NCBI RefSeq assembly: GCF_016406305.1
Contig: NZ_CP066369.1
Coordinates: 948,501 to 1,012,500 of the forward strand
DNA: 64,000 nt
Direction of reading: 5' to 3'
Source of the DNA: Shewanella putrefaciens
GTDB taxonomy: Bacteria > Pseudomonadota > Gammaproteobacteria > Enterobacterales > Shewanellaceae
Shown: positions 55,117-64,000 of the stretch, piece by piece
Layout: each line of letters begins with the position of its first letter
How positions within the stretch are numbered: position 1 is the first letter of the stretch
Notes under the pieces: generated by a model
Told to the model about the DNA's origin: nothing
Database searches by the model: none
What the model saw: the letters and a program-made list of their open reading frames with translations, nothing else
Made by a program: the position numbers and the translations under genes

Positions 55117-56379
55117 ATGATTAAAGATACCAGCGGCCAAGATACCCTCCTTGTGCCATCGACCACTAAACGTCTCAAATCTCCCATGATTATTGCGGGC
55201 TGCACTTTATTGGTGAGTGCCTTAGTGTGGGCAAGTTTTGGCACTGATAACGTGAGTAAATCCTTAAATCGTCGCGATATCACAACCGCCACTTTATATG
55301 TGGGAACCCTCACTCGCGATGTGGCGACCACAGGTAAAATTGTAGCGGCCAATGCGCCGATTTTGTATAGCACAGAGGAAGGCACAGTGACGCTGCTGAG
55401 TAATCCTGGCGATACGGTCAATAAAGGAGATGTGGTCGCTAAACTCGATAGCCCAAGACTCAGTAATCAGTTAGAGCAGGCTAAGTCAGTATTAGCCAGT
55501 ATGGAGAGTGCATTAGAGCGCGCTAAGTTGGATGCCAGACGTGACCAGTTGCAGGCGTATCAAACCTTAGATATGGCAACGGTCGACCTTGAGGCTGCCG
55601 ATAGGGAGAGCCGCCGCGGTGAGTTGCTTATTCAAAGCCAGCTGATTGGCCAGATTGACTATGAGAAGGGCAAAGATGATTTACACAAGGCTAAGCTTAA
55701 GTTTGCCCATGCCCAGCAGGAAGTCGCACTCACCAAAGATACGCTCACCTTTGAAATCAAAAACAAAGCGTTAGAAGTCGAGCGCCAAAGTCTTGCGGTG
55801 CAAGAGCTCGAGCGTCAGGTCGACGCCTTGAATATCAAGGCTCCCGTTGCTGGCATTATCGGCAACTGGCTCACCGAGCAAAAAACGCGTTTGAGCGCCA
55901 ACCAACCTATTTTAACCGTCGTCGATTTAAGCGCCTATGAGGCCGAACTTGCCGTGCCAGAGTCCTACGCCGACGATTTGGGTTTAGGCATGGAAGTCGA
56001 GCTGAGTTTCGGCAGCGTGAAGCTAATGGGTAAGTTATCGTCCATTTCCCCCGAAGTGCGTAATCGTGAAGTGACCGCCCGGGTGCAGTTTGAACAAAGC
56101 GACAGCTTAAAATTGCGTCAGAACCAACGTATCTCGGCCCGGGTATTGTTAGAGCACAGACCTAATGTGCTGATGGTCAAACGTGGTGACTTTATGACCA
56201 GCGGCGGTGGCAATGAGGTTTACCAAATAGAGGGTGACTTAGCCAGTCGACGCACTATCAAACTCGGCAGCACTAGCCTGAGTCAAGTCGAAGTACTCGA
56301 TGGCGGCAAAGCCGGCGATGAGTGGGTCATTTCAAGCACTAACCCTTTCAATAATGCCGAACAGGTCAGAATCCATTGA
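55117..56379 (+). CDS. Membrane fusion (HlyD/MacA-like) subunit of an ABC exporter
   Basis: The 420-residue protein has one N-terminal membrane helix (about 26-44), then a lipoyl-like half (GTVTLLSNPGDTVNKGDVVAKLDSP), a long alpha-helical hairpin (about 115-225), the second lipoyl half (ALNIKAPVAGIIGNW) and a beta-barrel domain. This is the periplasmic adaptor layout. It bridges the inner-membrane permeases coded downstream to an outer-membrane channel, which is not in the window. First gene behind the sigma-54 promoter. Confidence 0.9.
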   Translation: MIKDTSGQDTLLVPSTTKRLKSPMIIAGCTLLVSALVWASFGTDNVSKSLNRRDITTATLYVGTLTRDVATTGKIVAANAPILYSTEEGTVTLLSNPGDTVNKGDVVAKLDSPRLSNQLEQAKSVLASMESALERAKLDARRDQLQAYQTLDMATVDLEAADRESRRGELLIQSQLIGQIDYEKGKDDLHKAKLKFAHAQQEVALTKDTLTFEIKNKALEVERQSLAVQELERQVDALNIKAPVAGIIGNWLTEQKTRLSANQPILTVVDLSAYEAELAVPESYADDLGLGMEVELSFGSVKLMGKLSSISPEVRNREVTARVQFEQSDSLKLRQNQRISARVLLEHRPNVLMVKRGDFMTSGGGNEVYQIEGDLASRRTIKLGSTSLSQVEVLDGGKAGDEWVISSTNPFNNAEQVRIH

Positions 56380-56473
56380 TAACTGGCCCAGCCAACACCC
56401 AATTAAGGGATTTAACACCGCAGTGGCTAACGCCAATGGCGAGCAATACTGCGATAGGAAATAGGAGCTAGAT

Positions 56474-56737
56474 ATGCGCAATCAAGACTTTGATATTCGT
56501 GAGTTGATGTCATCAAAAATGTGCGGCGTGTTGGCCTTAGTGTTACTTGTGATAGCGGTAGAACTCGGTATCGGTGAGGCCAATAGCTGGTTTTTTCTTG
56601 GACTCAATTTATTGGAATGGACCAATCCTTTAGATGAGGTTCACCAAGTGGGTGAGGTTTCACTCGAGAGCGCCGACCTGATATTGGGCGCTTTTGTATG
56701 GCTTTTAGAGTCTGTTGTTGAGCCATTTTTTGGCTGA
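56474..56737 (+). CDS. Small membrane protein inside the exporter operon
   Basis: The 87-residue product has one clear hydrophobic helix (about 15-31, GVLALVLLVIAVELGI) and a second hydrophobic stretch near the C-terminus (LILGAFVWLLESVVEPFF), with acidic residues between. GGAG lies seven bases before ATG 56474. Same strand and between the adaptor and ATPase genes, so probably an accessory subunit. No family recognised. Confidence 0.65.
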   Translation: MRNQDFDIRELMSSKMCGVLALVLLVIAVELGIGEANSWFFLGLNLLEWTNPLDEVHQVGEVSLESADLILGAFVWLLESVVEPFFG

Positions 56738-56829
56738 TCCTGCGGCTACTGATCCTGCGACTAGGAATCGAGCCGTTTAGACGCAGAGTTAGATCGTAAA
56801 ATTGATTTGATTATTTTAAGGAAATTAGC

Positions 56830-57570
56830 ATGTTATCTATGAAGAGTGTGAACAAGGTTTTTAAAACGGATTTAGTCGAAACCCACGCCCTGCGCGATTT
56901 TAACCTCGACGTGAATGAAGGCGAATTTGTCGCGGTAACGGGTCCTTCTGGCTCAGGTAAAACGACGTTTTTAAATATCGCCGGTTTGCTCGAAGGCTTT
57001 ACCCACGGCGAGTATTTTCTCGATGGGATTAATGTCTCTAACCTAAGCGATAACAAGAGCGCCGCTATCCGTAACGAGAAAATTGGCTTTATCTTCCAAG
57101 GTTTTAATTTAATTCCCGACCTTAATTTGGCTGAAAATATCGAAGTGCCGCTGCGCTACCGCGGTTTTAATGCCAAGGAACGCCAACGCCGCGTACAGCA
57201 GGCATTAGAACAAGTGGGCTTGGCCTCACGCCTCAAGCATTTTCCGACTCAGCTATCGGGTGGACAACAGCAAAGGGTGGCGATTGCCCGTGCATTGGCG
57301 GGTGAGCCACGCTTCCTGCTCGCCGACGAACCGACCGGGAACCTCGACAGCTTAATGGCGCGTCAAGTGATGGAATTACTTGAAAATATCAACCAAGCGG
57401 GCACGACCATTATCATGGTGACCCATGATCCAGAACTCGCTCGCCGCGCCCAGCGCAATATTCAAATTGTCGACGGCCAAGTGTGTGACTTTACTATGTA
57501 TCAGCCCCGTGGCAGCGCACAAATTGCGACGACAGATCCACTAGACAAACTTGTCGCGAACGCTGACTAA
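56830..57570 (+). CDS. ABC exporter ATP-binding protein (MacB/LolD type)
   Basis: The 246-residue ATPase has Walker A GPSGSGKTTFLN (about 39), Q-loop IFQGFNLIPDLNLAENIEVPL (in part: FQGFNLIPDL), signature LSGGQQQRVAIARAL, Walker B FLLADEPTGNLD and VTHDPELARRA. These are the marks of the MacB/LolD/FtsE subclass that drives mechanotransmission permeases. It starts 11 bases ahead of the first permease gene's region and has AAGGA before ATG 56830. Confidence 0.93.
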   Translation: MLSMKSVNKVFKTDLVETHALRDFNLDVNEGEFVAVTGPSGSGKTTFLNIAGLLEGFTHGEYFLDGINVSNLSDNKSAAIRNEKIGFIFQGFNLIPDLNLAENIEVPLRYRGFNAKERQRRVQQALEQVGLASRLKHFPTQLSGGQQQRVAIARALAGEPRFLLADEPTGNLDSLMARQVMELLENINQAGTTIIMVTHDPELARRAQRNIQIVDGQVCDFTMYQPRGSAQIATTDPLDKLVANAD

Positions 57571-57581
57571 GGATACGCATT

Positions 57582-58892
57582 ATGTTTTTTTATTATGTTG
57601 ATTTAGCCTGGCGCAGCATTAAGAAAACCCCAGTGTTGTCGCTGTTGATGGTGTTGGCGATTTCGATTGGTATTGGTATCACTATCACTACGTTAAACGT
57701 GTACAAGATGATGGCGTTTAACCCTGCGGGTGAGCGTTCTGATGAGTTGAATGCGGTGCAGCTTTGGAGCCAAGGGCCCGATTCTTGGGATGAGTTTCAC
57801 TCGTTAGTGACTTACCAAGACGCGATGAATTTACGCAAAAATACCTTACCTAAACGCCAAGCTGTAATGTTTCGTTCTGGGATGGCGGTACAAACGGATG
57901 ATGTTAATTTCGCCCCTATTTTAGAAAGCATTCGGGTGACGGACAGCGACTTTTTCAAGATGTTTGATGTGCCATTTTTATACGGCAACGTTTGGGATAA
58001 ATCCGTCGATACTGAGCCTGCTTATCAAGTGGTGATTAACGATAATCTCAATCAAAAGCTGTTTGCGGGCCAAAACAGTGTCGGTAAAGTTATCTATCTT
58101 AATCGCAAGCCTTATCAAGTGGTTGGGGTGATAAAAAACTGGGATCCCAAGCCTAAATACTACGATCCCACCAATGGTGCTTTTAACGATACTGAACAAA
58201 TTTTTGTGCCGTTTTCGCTAACGCCTATCGAAGAGTTTGATGTGTGGGGTAACACCTCTGGTTGGAAGTTTGAGTCGGCGAATAGTTACAGCGAGCGGCT
58301 TAACTCTGAAAAAGTGTGGTTGTTGTATTGGGTTGATTTGCCAAATAAAGAGGCTGTGGCCAGCTATCGTACTTGGCTGAGCAATTATGTGGCTGAACAA
58401 AAAGCCCTGGGGCGTTTTACCGATAATAAATCCGCCGCCGACTCAGTCAAAATCTCCGATGTGGCGACCTGGCTTGAATACAATAATGTAGTGCCCGAAG
58501 ACAATAAAATCTTGGTTGGTTTGAGCGTACTGTTTTTAAGTGTTTGTTTAGTAAATATATTAGGTTTAATGCTGACTAAGTTTCTCAAGCGCGCACCCGA
58601 AGTGGGAGTCCGCCGTGCCATTGGTGCTAGCCGCGGCCAAATCTTCGCTCAGTATATGGTGGAAGTGGGCATGATTGGCTTATTGGGTGGCTTGCTGGGA
58701 CTGGTTTGGGCCTACGCCTCTCTTTACGGCTTATCGGCTCAGTTTAATGTTGCCAAGGGCTTAACCCATTTATCGCCAAGTATGTGGATTATCACCCCGA
58801 GTATTGCGGTTGGCACAGCGTTGTTGGCTGGCCTGTACCCAGCATGGGTAGTGTGTCGTACTAAACCTAGCGTTTATCTAAAAAGCCAGTAA
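57582..58892 (+). CDS. FtsX/MacB-type permease, first of two
   Basis: The 436-residue protein has the four-helix FtsX layout: helix 1 (about 18-38, VLSLLMVLAISIGIGITITT), a large periplasmic MacB-type domain (about 45-305), and three C-terminal helices with RAPEVGVRRAIGASRGQIFAQYM, the conserved cytoplasmic loop touching the ATPase. Twelve bases behind the ATPase gene. Works with the next permease as a heterodimer. Confidence 0.92.
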   Translation: MFFYYVDLAWRSIKKTPVLSLLMVLAISIGIGITITTLNVYKMMAFNPAGERSDELNAVQLWSQGPDSWDEFHSLVTYQDAMNLRKNTLPKRQAVMFRSGMAVQTDDVNFAPILESIRVTDSDFFKMFDVPFLYGNVWDKSVDTEPAYQVVINDNLNQKLFAGQNSVGKVIYLNRKPYQVVGVIKNWDPKPKYYDPTNGAFNDTEQIFVPFSLTPIEEFDVWGNTSGWKFESANSYSERLNSEKVWLLYWVDLPNKEAVASYRTWLSNYVAEQKALGRFTDNKSAADSVKISDVATWLEYNNVVPEDNKILVGLSVLFLSVCLVNILGLMLTKFLKRAPEVGVRRAIGASRGQIFAQYMVEVGMIGLLGGLLGLVWAYASLYGLSAQFNVAKGLTHLSPSMWIITPSIAVGTALLAGLYPAWVVCRTKPSVYLKSQ

Positions 58893-58902
58893 GGGACTCA
58901 TT

Positions 58903-60102
58903 ATGTTGCATATTAAACCTATTTTTAGCAGTTTATTGCGCAGTAAAAGCGGCCCAATCCTACTGCTTATTCAGATTATTCTATCCGTGGCGATAGTGGC
59001 GAATGCGAGTTTTATTATTCAGGAACGTTTAGCCCTGATGCAGCGTGATTCGGGGATTAAAGAGTCAGAAGTCTTAACCCTTAGCTTGTACAATTTCGAT
59101 TCTTCGATTGATAAAACCGCGCAAAATAAAATTGATCAGCAAATTTTACGGGGTTTACCCAATGTGATTGCTGCGACCTCAACCAACATGTTGCCGTTGA
59201 GCGGTGGTGGCTGGTCTAGCACGTTAAACCTAGGCCCAGATCCGGATAGCGCTAAGTCGACACCGCAATTTGCCATGTATTTAGGGACAGATCACACCAT
59301 TGAGACCTTAGGCCTTAAGTTGATTGAGGGGCGTAACTTTTATCCCCATGAACTTAAAGACAATCTCGATAGCCCGAGTCGATTAGCCATCATCTCCAGC
59401 GCGTTAGCTAAGGCCGTTTGGCCTGATGAATCAGCACTGGGCAAAGTGTTGTACGAGGGTAAGGATGCGCAGATCACTGTGATTGGCGTAGTCGATAAAC
59501 TGCAAGGCGCGTGGATTGACAGTTCTGATCTTGAAAACAGCATTATCCAAAATGTGGATTATGGTGGCAGTTCGTATATGGTGCGCGCTAAACCTGAGCA
59601 CCATGCGGAGCTGAAAACGGCGATAACGGCGGCGCTACTGGCTGAAAATCCTAATCGAGTGCTCGACCGATTTAAGTCAATCGAGGCTTTAAAGGAGAGT
59701 TCCTACCGCGACCATCAACTGATGATCACAGTGTTGACTATGATGGTGGTGTTGCTGCTGCTTATCACCTCCCTCGGCTTAACGGGTATGGTGATGTTTA
59801 ATATCCAGCGCCGCACTAAGCAGATAGGCACTCGCCGGGCACTGGGGGCCAAAAAGCGCGATATTATCAGTTACTTCCTCGTAGAGAATTACCTGATTTG
59901 CTTCGCGGGAGGCGTGCTGGGCGGCTTGTTAGCGATACAGCTAGGGCAACAGTTAATGAAAATTTATAGCTTACCTATGTTGGCGTTAAGTTATCCAATA
60001 TTGACTGTGGCAGGCTTATTTGTGGTGACCACGCTGGCGGTTTACTTACCGGCGCGCAAGGCGGCAAATATTTCGCCGGCGACCGCAACCCGCAGCGTAT
60101 AG
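58903..60102 (+). CDS. FtsX/MacB-type permease, second of two
   Basis: The 399-residue protein has the same layout as its neighbour: helix 1 (about 16-38), periplasmic domain (about 40-270) and three C-terminal helices with RRTKQIGTRRALGAKKRDIISYFL. It starts ten bases after the first permease stop. The pair plus ATPase and adaptor form a MacAB-like efflux system in split form. Substrate unknown; peptides, lipoproteins or antibiotics are possible. Confidence 0.92.
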   Translation: MLHIKPIFSSLLRSKSGPILLLIQIILSVAIVANASFIIQERLALMQRDSGIKESEVLTLSLYNFDSSIDKTAQNKIDQQILRGLPNVIAATSTNMLPLSGGGWSSTLNLGPDPDSAKSTPQFAMYLGTDHTIETLGLKLIEGRNFYPHELKDNLDSPSRLAIISSALAKAVWPDESALGKVLYEGKDAQITVIGVVDKLQGAWIDSSDLENSIIQNVDYGGSSYMVRAKPEHHAELKTAITAALLAENPNRVLDRFKSIEALKESSYRDHQLMITVLTMMVVLLLLITSLGLTGMVMFNIQRRTKQIGTRRALGAKKRDIISYFLVENYLICFAGGVLGGLLAIQLGQQLMKIYSLPMLALSYPILTVAGLFVVTTLAVYLPARKAANISPATATRSV

Positions 60103-60143
60103 CGGCAAATTGAGCGTCACTCAAACTAGGATGAAAGTAGGAT

Positions 60144-60180
60144 AAAAGTGCGATAACAATAGGATGTTATTGCACTTTTT
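60144..60180 (+). terminator. Terminator between exporter genes and the two-component genes
   Basis: AAAAGTGCGATAAC pairs with GTTATTGCACTTTT (60144-60157, 60166-60179, one G-T pair), loop AATAGGAT, then T. It suggests that the regulator genes are only partly co-transcribed with the exporter or have their own promoter. Confidence 0.8.
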
Positions 60181-60226
60181 GTTACTTTACGGTTAACGGA
60201 TTTTACTTAGGATAGAACGCATACTT

Positions 60227-61708
60227 ATGGATACCATCCTTATCGTCGATGACAATCATGCCATCTGCCAAGCCTTAGCTTTGATGCTAGAGCTTAATGA
60301 TTATCGGGTGTTGACTTGCCACAGCCCAGAGGATGCCCTTGGATTATTGGCGACTCAAGATGTGGATTTAGTGATCCAAGATATGAACTTTACCCGGGAT
60401 ACCACTTCGGGTGAGGAAGGTCGGCAGCTGTTTTACGCCCTGCGTGAACGCCAAGGGAATTTACCGATCATTTTAATGACGGCTTGGACCCAACTCGAAA
60501 CCGCGGTTGAATTAGTCAAAGCGGGCGCAGCCGATTATATGGGCAAACCTTGGGATGACGCTAAGCTGCTCAATAGCATCAAAAATCTAATTTCACTCTA
60601 TAAACTCTCCCGCGCTAACCACCGTTTAGAGCGGGTTAATCATCAACGCCAAGTGGCGATCGCCGATGCGGATCTCTGTGGAATTGTCTTTGGCAGCGGC
60701 GCTATGCAGCGTTGTATTGATTTAGCCCTGCAACTGGCGCGCTCCGATGTGTCGGTATTGATCACCGGCCCCAATGGTGCGGGTAAAGATAAACTTGCCG
60801 ATATTCTCCACGCTAATTCGCCCTTAAAAAACAAGCCCTTTATCAAGGTCAATGTCGGTGCCTTGCCTATGGATTTGTTAGAGGCCGAGTTGTTTGGGGC
60901 CGAGGCGGGGGCTTTTACCGGCGCGACCAAGGCGCGTATTGGCCGCTTCGAAGCGGCCGACGGCGGCACACTGTTTTTAGATGAAATCGGTAATTTACCC
61001 CTATCTGGCCAAGTGAAGTTATTGCGAGTGCTACAAACCGGCGAGTTTGAGCGTTTAGGTAGCCATAAAACTCAAAAAGTGAAAGTGCGGGTGATCAGCG
61101 CGACCAATGCCGACTTAGCCCAAGATATCGCCGAAGGGCGTTTTCGTGAGGATTTATTCTACCGCTTAAATGTGATTGAGCTAGCCTTGCCGCCGCTCAA
61201 TCAACGCACCGATGATATCTTGCCCTTAGTACAACATTTTGTTGGACCTAAGTTTAACCTGAGTAAACCCGCACAGCAGGCGCTGTTGCAGCACCGTTGG
61301 CCAGGCAATGTGCGCGAGCTTGAAAACGCCTGCAAGCGAGCCGTATTGTTGGCGCAAAGCCATGTGTTGACTGAAACTGACTTTGGTTTGGCAGCGTTTG
61401 TGAACGGGGTAAGATCGGCGACGTCCCATATTGCGGCCGCATCTGAGCCGCGACGTTTCGAACAAGCACAGTTTGTTCCTCAGCCCGTTTATGCATCGGT
61501 TTCGACTCCCGCGAATGCCGCATTTTCTGATGACGCTGCCCGTGCCCAAGGGCTATCCACCCATGAGGCGTTAGAGGTGAGCCGAGAAGATATCGAAGCG
61601 GCGCTCAAACAGTATCATGGCGTGATTGCCAGAGTCGCAAAAGCGCTGGGACTCAGTCGTCAGGCGTTGTATCGACGCATGGATAAGTTTGGGTTAGATA
61701 AGTCATAG
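60227..61708 (+). CDS. Sigma-54-dependent response regulator (NtrC type)
   Basis: The 493-residue protein has an N-terminal receiver domain (phospho-acceptor Asp in VIQDMNF, about residue 52; KPWDD switch Lys); an AAA+ domain with an atypical Walker A GPNGAGKDKLA, the sigma-54-contacting GAFTGA loop (about 222-227) and FLDEIGNLP; a variable linker; and a C-terminal Fis-type helix-turn-helix (RVAKALGLSRQALYRRMDKFGL). It should activate the sigma-54 promoter at 55019 from the CGGACACT sites. Cognate kinase follows. Confidence 0.95.
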   Translation: MDTILIVDDNHAICQALALMLELNDYRVLTCHSPEDALGLLATQDVDLVIQDMNFTRDTTSGEEGRQLFYALRERQGNLPIILMTAWTQLETAVELVKAGAADYMGKPWDDAKLLNSIKNLISLYKLSRANHRLERVNHQRQVAIADADLCGIVFGSGAMQRCIDLALQLARSDVSVLITGPNGAGKDKLADILHANSPLKNKPFIKVNVGALPMDLLEAELFGAEAGAFTGATKARIGRFEAADGGTLFLDEIGNLPLSGQVKLLRVLQTGEFERLGSHKTQKVKVRVISATNADLAQDIAEGRFREDLFYRLNVIELALPPLNQRTDDILPLVQHFVGPKFNLSKPAQQALLQHRWPGNVRELENACKRAVLLAQSHVLTETDFGLAAFVNGVRSATSHIAAASEPRRFEQAQFVPQPVYASVSTPANAAFSDDAARAQGLSTHEALEVSREDIEAALKQYHGVIARVAKALGLSRQALYRRMDKFGLDKS

Positions 61709-61760
61709 GCTAAGCGCTGGTGCTAGGGTATAAGTACAGGCTATCGATTAAGGAATGTGA

Positions 61761-63449
61761 GTGTTAATTCGAACTAAACTTATCATTTATTCAATGGCTT
61801 GCTGCGCCTTTGGCGTCTTGCTTAGCTTTGCCTTGGTGAAATATTTATCACCCGAGGCACCGGTTGCCTCCACGCCTCGCGTGATTGAAATCCCTGATGT
61901 GAATGTGCAGCTCGACTTTGCAGAGCTGGAAAATACCGCCGCTTCCATCGAACTTGCCCTTAAAAATACCGAACAACTGCAGTTGGCGGCGGCGATGCAA
62001 GCGCGCCAGAGGGCCGAGCAAATTAAGGCTGAACTGCAAAAGCTCGAACAACTTAAACAAGAGCAATTGCAGATAAAACTCTTCAAGTTAGAACAGCTTA
62101 AAGAAGGGCCGTTTAATTCACTCCCTCATATTGTCGAGCCTTTACGTGTCGAGCCGCTATCCATTTTACCGCCTAAAGCCCCCGTATCTACTGTGGCGCC
62201 CGTCGAGATCCCACAGGACAAGCGTGTCTCGAGTTTGACCTTAGGGGAAGGTGTGATGGTGTTACTGCTCGCCTGCGGTGTTTGTGGTCTTAGTATCGCT
62301 TGGTTAACGCGGCATATTGGTCGCAGCTTGGACTCACTTGAAATAGGTCTGCTGAACTTTAGTGATAATGATTTTAGCGTGAGTATTCCAGAGCATGGTG
62401 AAGGTCAGCTCCACACCTTAGCCCAGTTATTTAATCGTTCTGCGGCAAAATTGCGCCAGGAAAGGCAATACATTTACCAGCGGGAGTTATTGCTCGATAA
62501 AGTCATCCAAAGCTCCCCCAATGTGATGTTATTACTCAACGATCATCAAAAACTGATTTACGCTAACGATGCCGCGCGTCATCTATTTCATATTAAAGGA
62601 AAAATGGAGGGGCTAAGCCTAGATGAATTGCTGGTGGGTTTACCCGAAGAACTTGCCCTAGCCCTTAAGCATGAAAAGAGTGGCCTCTTTGCCATGGGTG
62701 AGGATGAAGTCGATACTTGGTATCTGAGTCGTGGTCAATTTTTACTGAATAACCAACAGCATAACTTAATCCTGCTCAAGCAGATGACCCGAGAACTCAA
62801 TCGCCAAGAGGTGGCCGTGTGGAAGAAAGTGATCCGCATTATTAGCCATGAACTCAACAATTCGGTGGCGCCCATCGCTTCTATGGTCAACTCGGGGCGG
62901 CTGCTCACCAAAGAGATGGACAATCCTAAGCTTAAGCTGATTTTCGATACGATTGAGAATCGCACCAATCATTTAAGTCAGTTTATTTTCAATTATGCGC
63001 GCTTCGCTAAGTTGCCATTCCCCCAACGCAGCCGTGTGAATTGGGCGCAATTTACTAGCCAATTAACCCAGCATTATCCCTTTAAACTCACCCATGACTT
63101 ACCCGAAGAGGATGGTTATTTCGACCGGGGACAGTTGGAGCAAGTGCTGTTAAATTTGCTGAAAAATGCCCATGAATCGGGTTCAAACCCCGAAGACGTC
63201 AGCCTGTCGATTCGGCTGCAAAGCTTAACCGATGGCGTCGGCTTTAGTATTAAGATTGAAGATCGTGGTACTGGCATGTCCGGTGAAGTGTTAGAGCAGG
63301 CACTATTGCCATTTTACTCGACAAAACAATCGGGTACTGGATTAGGCTTACCCCTTTGCCGGGAGATTATCGAGGCACACGATGGCAGTATTAGCATGCA
63401 TAATCGTAGTGGTGGCGGGCTTTCAGTGCAGTTATGGCTACCGCAATAA
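61761..63449 (+). CDS. Sensor histidine kinase (NtrY-like) paired with the NtrC-type regulator
   Basis: It starts at GTG 61761 (GTG 61755 is also possible) behind AAGGAA. The 562-residue protein has helix 1 (about 8-27), a periplasmic coiled coil rich in Gln/Glu/Leu (about 55-115), helix 2 (about 165-190), HAMP-like linker, PAS (about 245-340), phospho-acceptor His in RIISHELNNSVAP (about 363), and an ATP-binding domain (DRGTGMSGEVLEQ, STKQSGTGLGLPLCREI). Periplasmic domain size suggests envelope sensing. The stimulus is unknown; exporter induction by envelope damage or antimicrobial agents is a reasonable guess. Confidence 0.93.
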   Translation: MLIRTKLIIYSMACCAFGVLLSFALVKYLSPEAPVASTPRVIEIPDVNVQLDFAELENTAASIELALKNTEQLQLAAAMQARQRAEQIKAELQKLEQLKQEQLQIKLFKLEQLKEGPFNSLPHIVEPLRVEPLSILPPKAPVSTVAPVEIPQDKRVSSLTLGEGVMVLLLACGVCGLSIAWLTRHIGRSLDSLEIGLLNFSDNDFSVSIPEHGEGQLHTLAQLFNRSAAKLRQERQYIYQRELLLDKVIQSSPNVMLLLNDHQKLIYANDAARHLFHIKGKMEGLSLDELLVGLPEELALALKHEKSGLFAMGEDEVDTWYLSRGQFLLNNQQHNLILLKQMTRELNRQEVAVWKKVIRIISHELNNSVAPIASMVNSGRLLTKEMDNPKLKLIFDTIENRTNHLSQFIFNYARFAKLPFPQRSRVNWAQFTSQLTQHYPFKLTHDLPEEDGYFDRGQLEQVLLNLLKNAHESGSNPEDVSLSIRLQSLTDGVGFSIKIEDRGTGMSGEVLEQALLPFYSTKQSGTGLGLPLCREIIEAHDGSISMHNRSGGGLSVQLWLPQ

Positions 63450-63708
63450 TCTAGTCGCAATATCCGAGTGTCTATTTATCCATTCGTTAAGGCATAACAA
63501 CCTAGCGAACGTCCCCTAGCGTATTACCCAAATGGGCTATTTTGGCCTTTTTATCTTAGCTCTTCGGGCTAATTTTCCCCTAGGCATAATGACTAAGGAT
63601 CTTTAACCCTGTTAACCTGCGTTATCGAAAATGTGTGTAGGGATTGAGCCGTTTCTCCTAGCCTTCATTTTCAAATCAGGATGACCCAGGGGTTAAAGGG
63701 AGGGGCAA

Positions 63709-64000
63709 GTGAAATCCTTAAAACAGTGTTTACTGATCTGCATTTTATGCCCATTCCTGCTGTTGGCCTCTCCTAGCTCTTTTGCCGATAACGACATTGA
63801 AATTAGTGGTTTAGTGATAGATCGAACCTTGACTCGATTCGGTAAAGACTTTGGTTTTTATTACTCGAGTTACTGGCGTGATTTACCTTTTACCCAGGGC
63901 TTTAACGTGACCTTGTATGAGACTGTGTTTCCACAGGCGGGGACGGTTTTAACCTTGGAAGTGAACGGGACTCGGATCTACAGCACTCATTTTGGCCGCC
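63709..64000 (+). CDS. csgE: Curli assembly factor CsgE, 3'-truncated by window
   Basis: The GTG at 63709 lies four bases behind GGGAGGGG. The 97 codons seen give a signal peptide (about 1-26, ending SFA) and a mature part ISGLVIDRTLTRFGKDFGFYYSSYW (in part: LVIDRTLTRFGKDF), then FNVTLYETVFPQAGTVLTLEVNG. This pattern of D-x-T, GKDF-x3-YS-x2-W and a late beta strand is that of CsgE, the periplasmic cap of the CsgG curli secretion channel. The rest of the csg operon lies beyond the window. Not co-transcribed with the kinase gene, which ends 259 bases earlier. Confidence 0.85.
   Translation, partial: MKSLKQCLLICILCPFLLLASPSSFADNDIEISGLVIDRTLTRFGKDFGFYYSSYWRDLPFTQGFNVTLYETVFPQAGTVLTLEVNGTRIYSTHFGR

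Overview
This window comes from a gammaproteobacterial chromosome, almost certainly Shewanella (S. oneidensis / MR-4 / ANA-3 type). Three things suggest this: the order chrA - methyl-accepting chemotaxis protein - large FdhA fusion - prfB - lysS; the order metH - cobalamin salvage genes - btuF; and a secreted subtilase with a GlyGly-CTERM tail. The assignment is from gene content and remembered synteny, not from a database search.

Layout. 1-22.6 kb is ordinary backbone: the 3' part of an S8 protease, chrA, a Cache-domain chemoreceptor, a 1421-residue formate-dehydrogenase-like fusion, prfB with its programmed +1 frameshift, lysS, a PBP7-type endopeptidase, chaA, a two-gene lipoprotein/MORN-like operon and a Tat-type dienelactone hydrolase. 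22.6-32.0 kb is an accessory island. It holds an AT-rich orphan P-loop ATPase, a soluble PAS-PAS chemoreceptor and a 951-residue lipoprotein, separated by long intergenic repeats full of hairpins. 32.0-48.6 kb is a vitamin B12 region: metH (divergent, with tandem MetJ-like boxes), a CobC-like phosphatase, a cobalamin riboswitch, btuD-btuC-cobT-cobS-cobU-cobQ-cobO and, beyond a 1.9-kb repeat-rich insertion, a DUF2235 gene, btuF and a MAPEG gene. 48.6-54.8 kb has a Bax-type glucosaminidase, a diguanylate cyclase, small proteins and pyrC. 55.1-63.4 kb is an exporter operon (membrane fusion protein, ATPase, two FtsX/MacB-type permeases) followed by an NtrC-type regulator and its histidine kinase. 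A sigma-54 promoter with palindromic enhancer-like sites lies in front of it. The window ends inside csgE (curli secretion).

Most interesting structure. (1) At least four copies of a dispersed, modular intergenic element (about 22.81-23.47, 27.53-28.14, 31.39-31.96 reversed, and 44.71-44.97 kb) share hairpins. One long stem changes by compensating substitutions between copies. A series of other hairpins have unrelated stems but the same CAT-GG-ATG apex, resembling CsrA/RsmA binding sites. (2) Two island genes have the same module design: long 5' element, gene, 30-bp 3' repeat. (3) The cobalamin riboswitch carries five tandem copies of CCTAGAA in the loop of a peripheral stem, and the same heptamer family appears in two other intergenic places. 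(4) A 115-residue ORF at 45.2 kb has the hallmarks of a stranded integron cassette. (5) A 20-codon ORF behind the riboswitch ends in a GTGA overlap with btuD.

No rRNA, tRNA, CRISPR array or intact insertion sequence was recognised.
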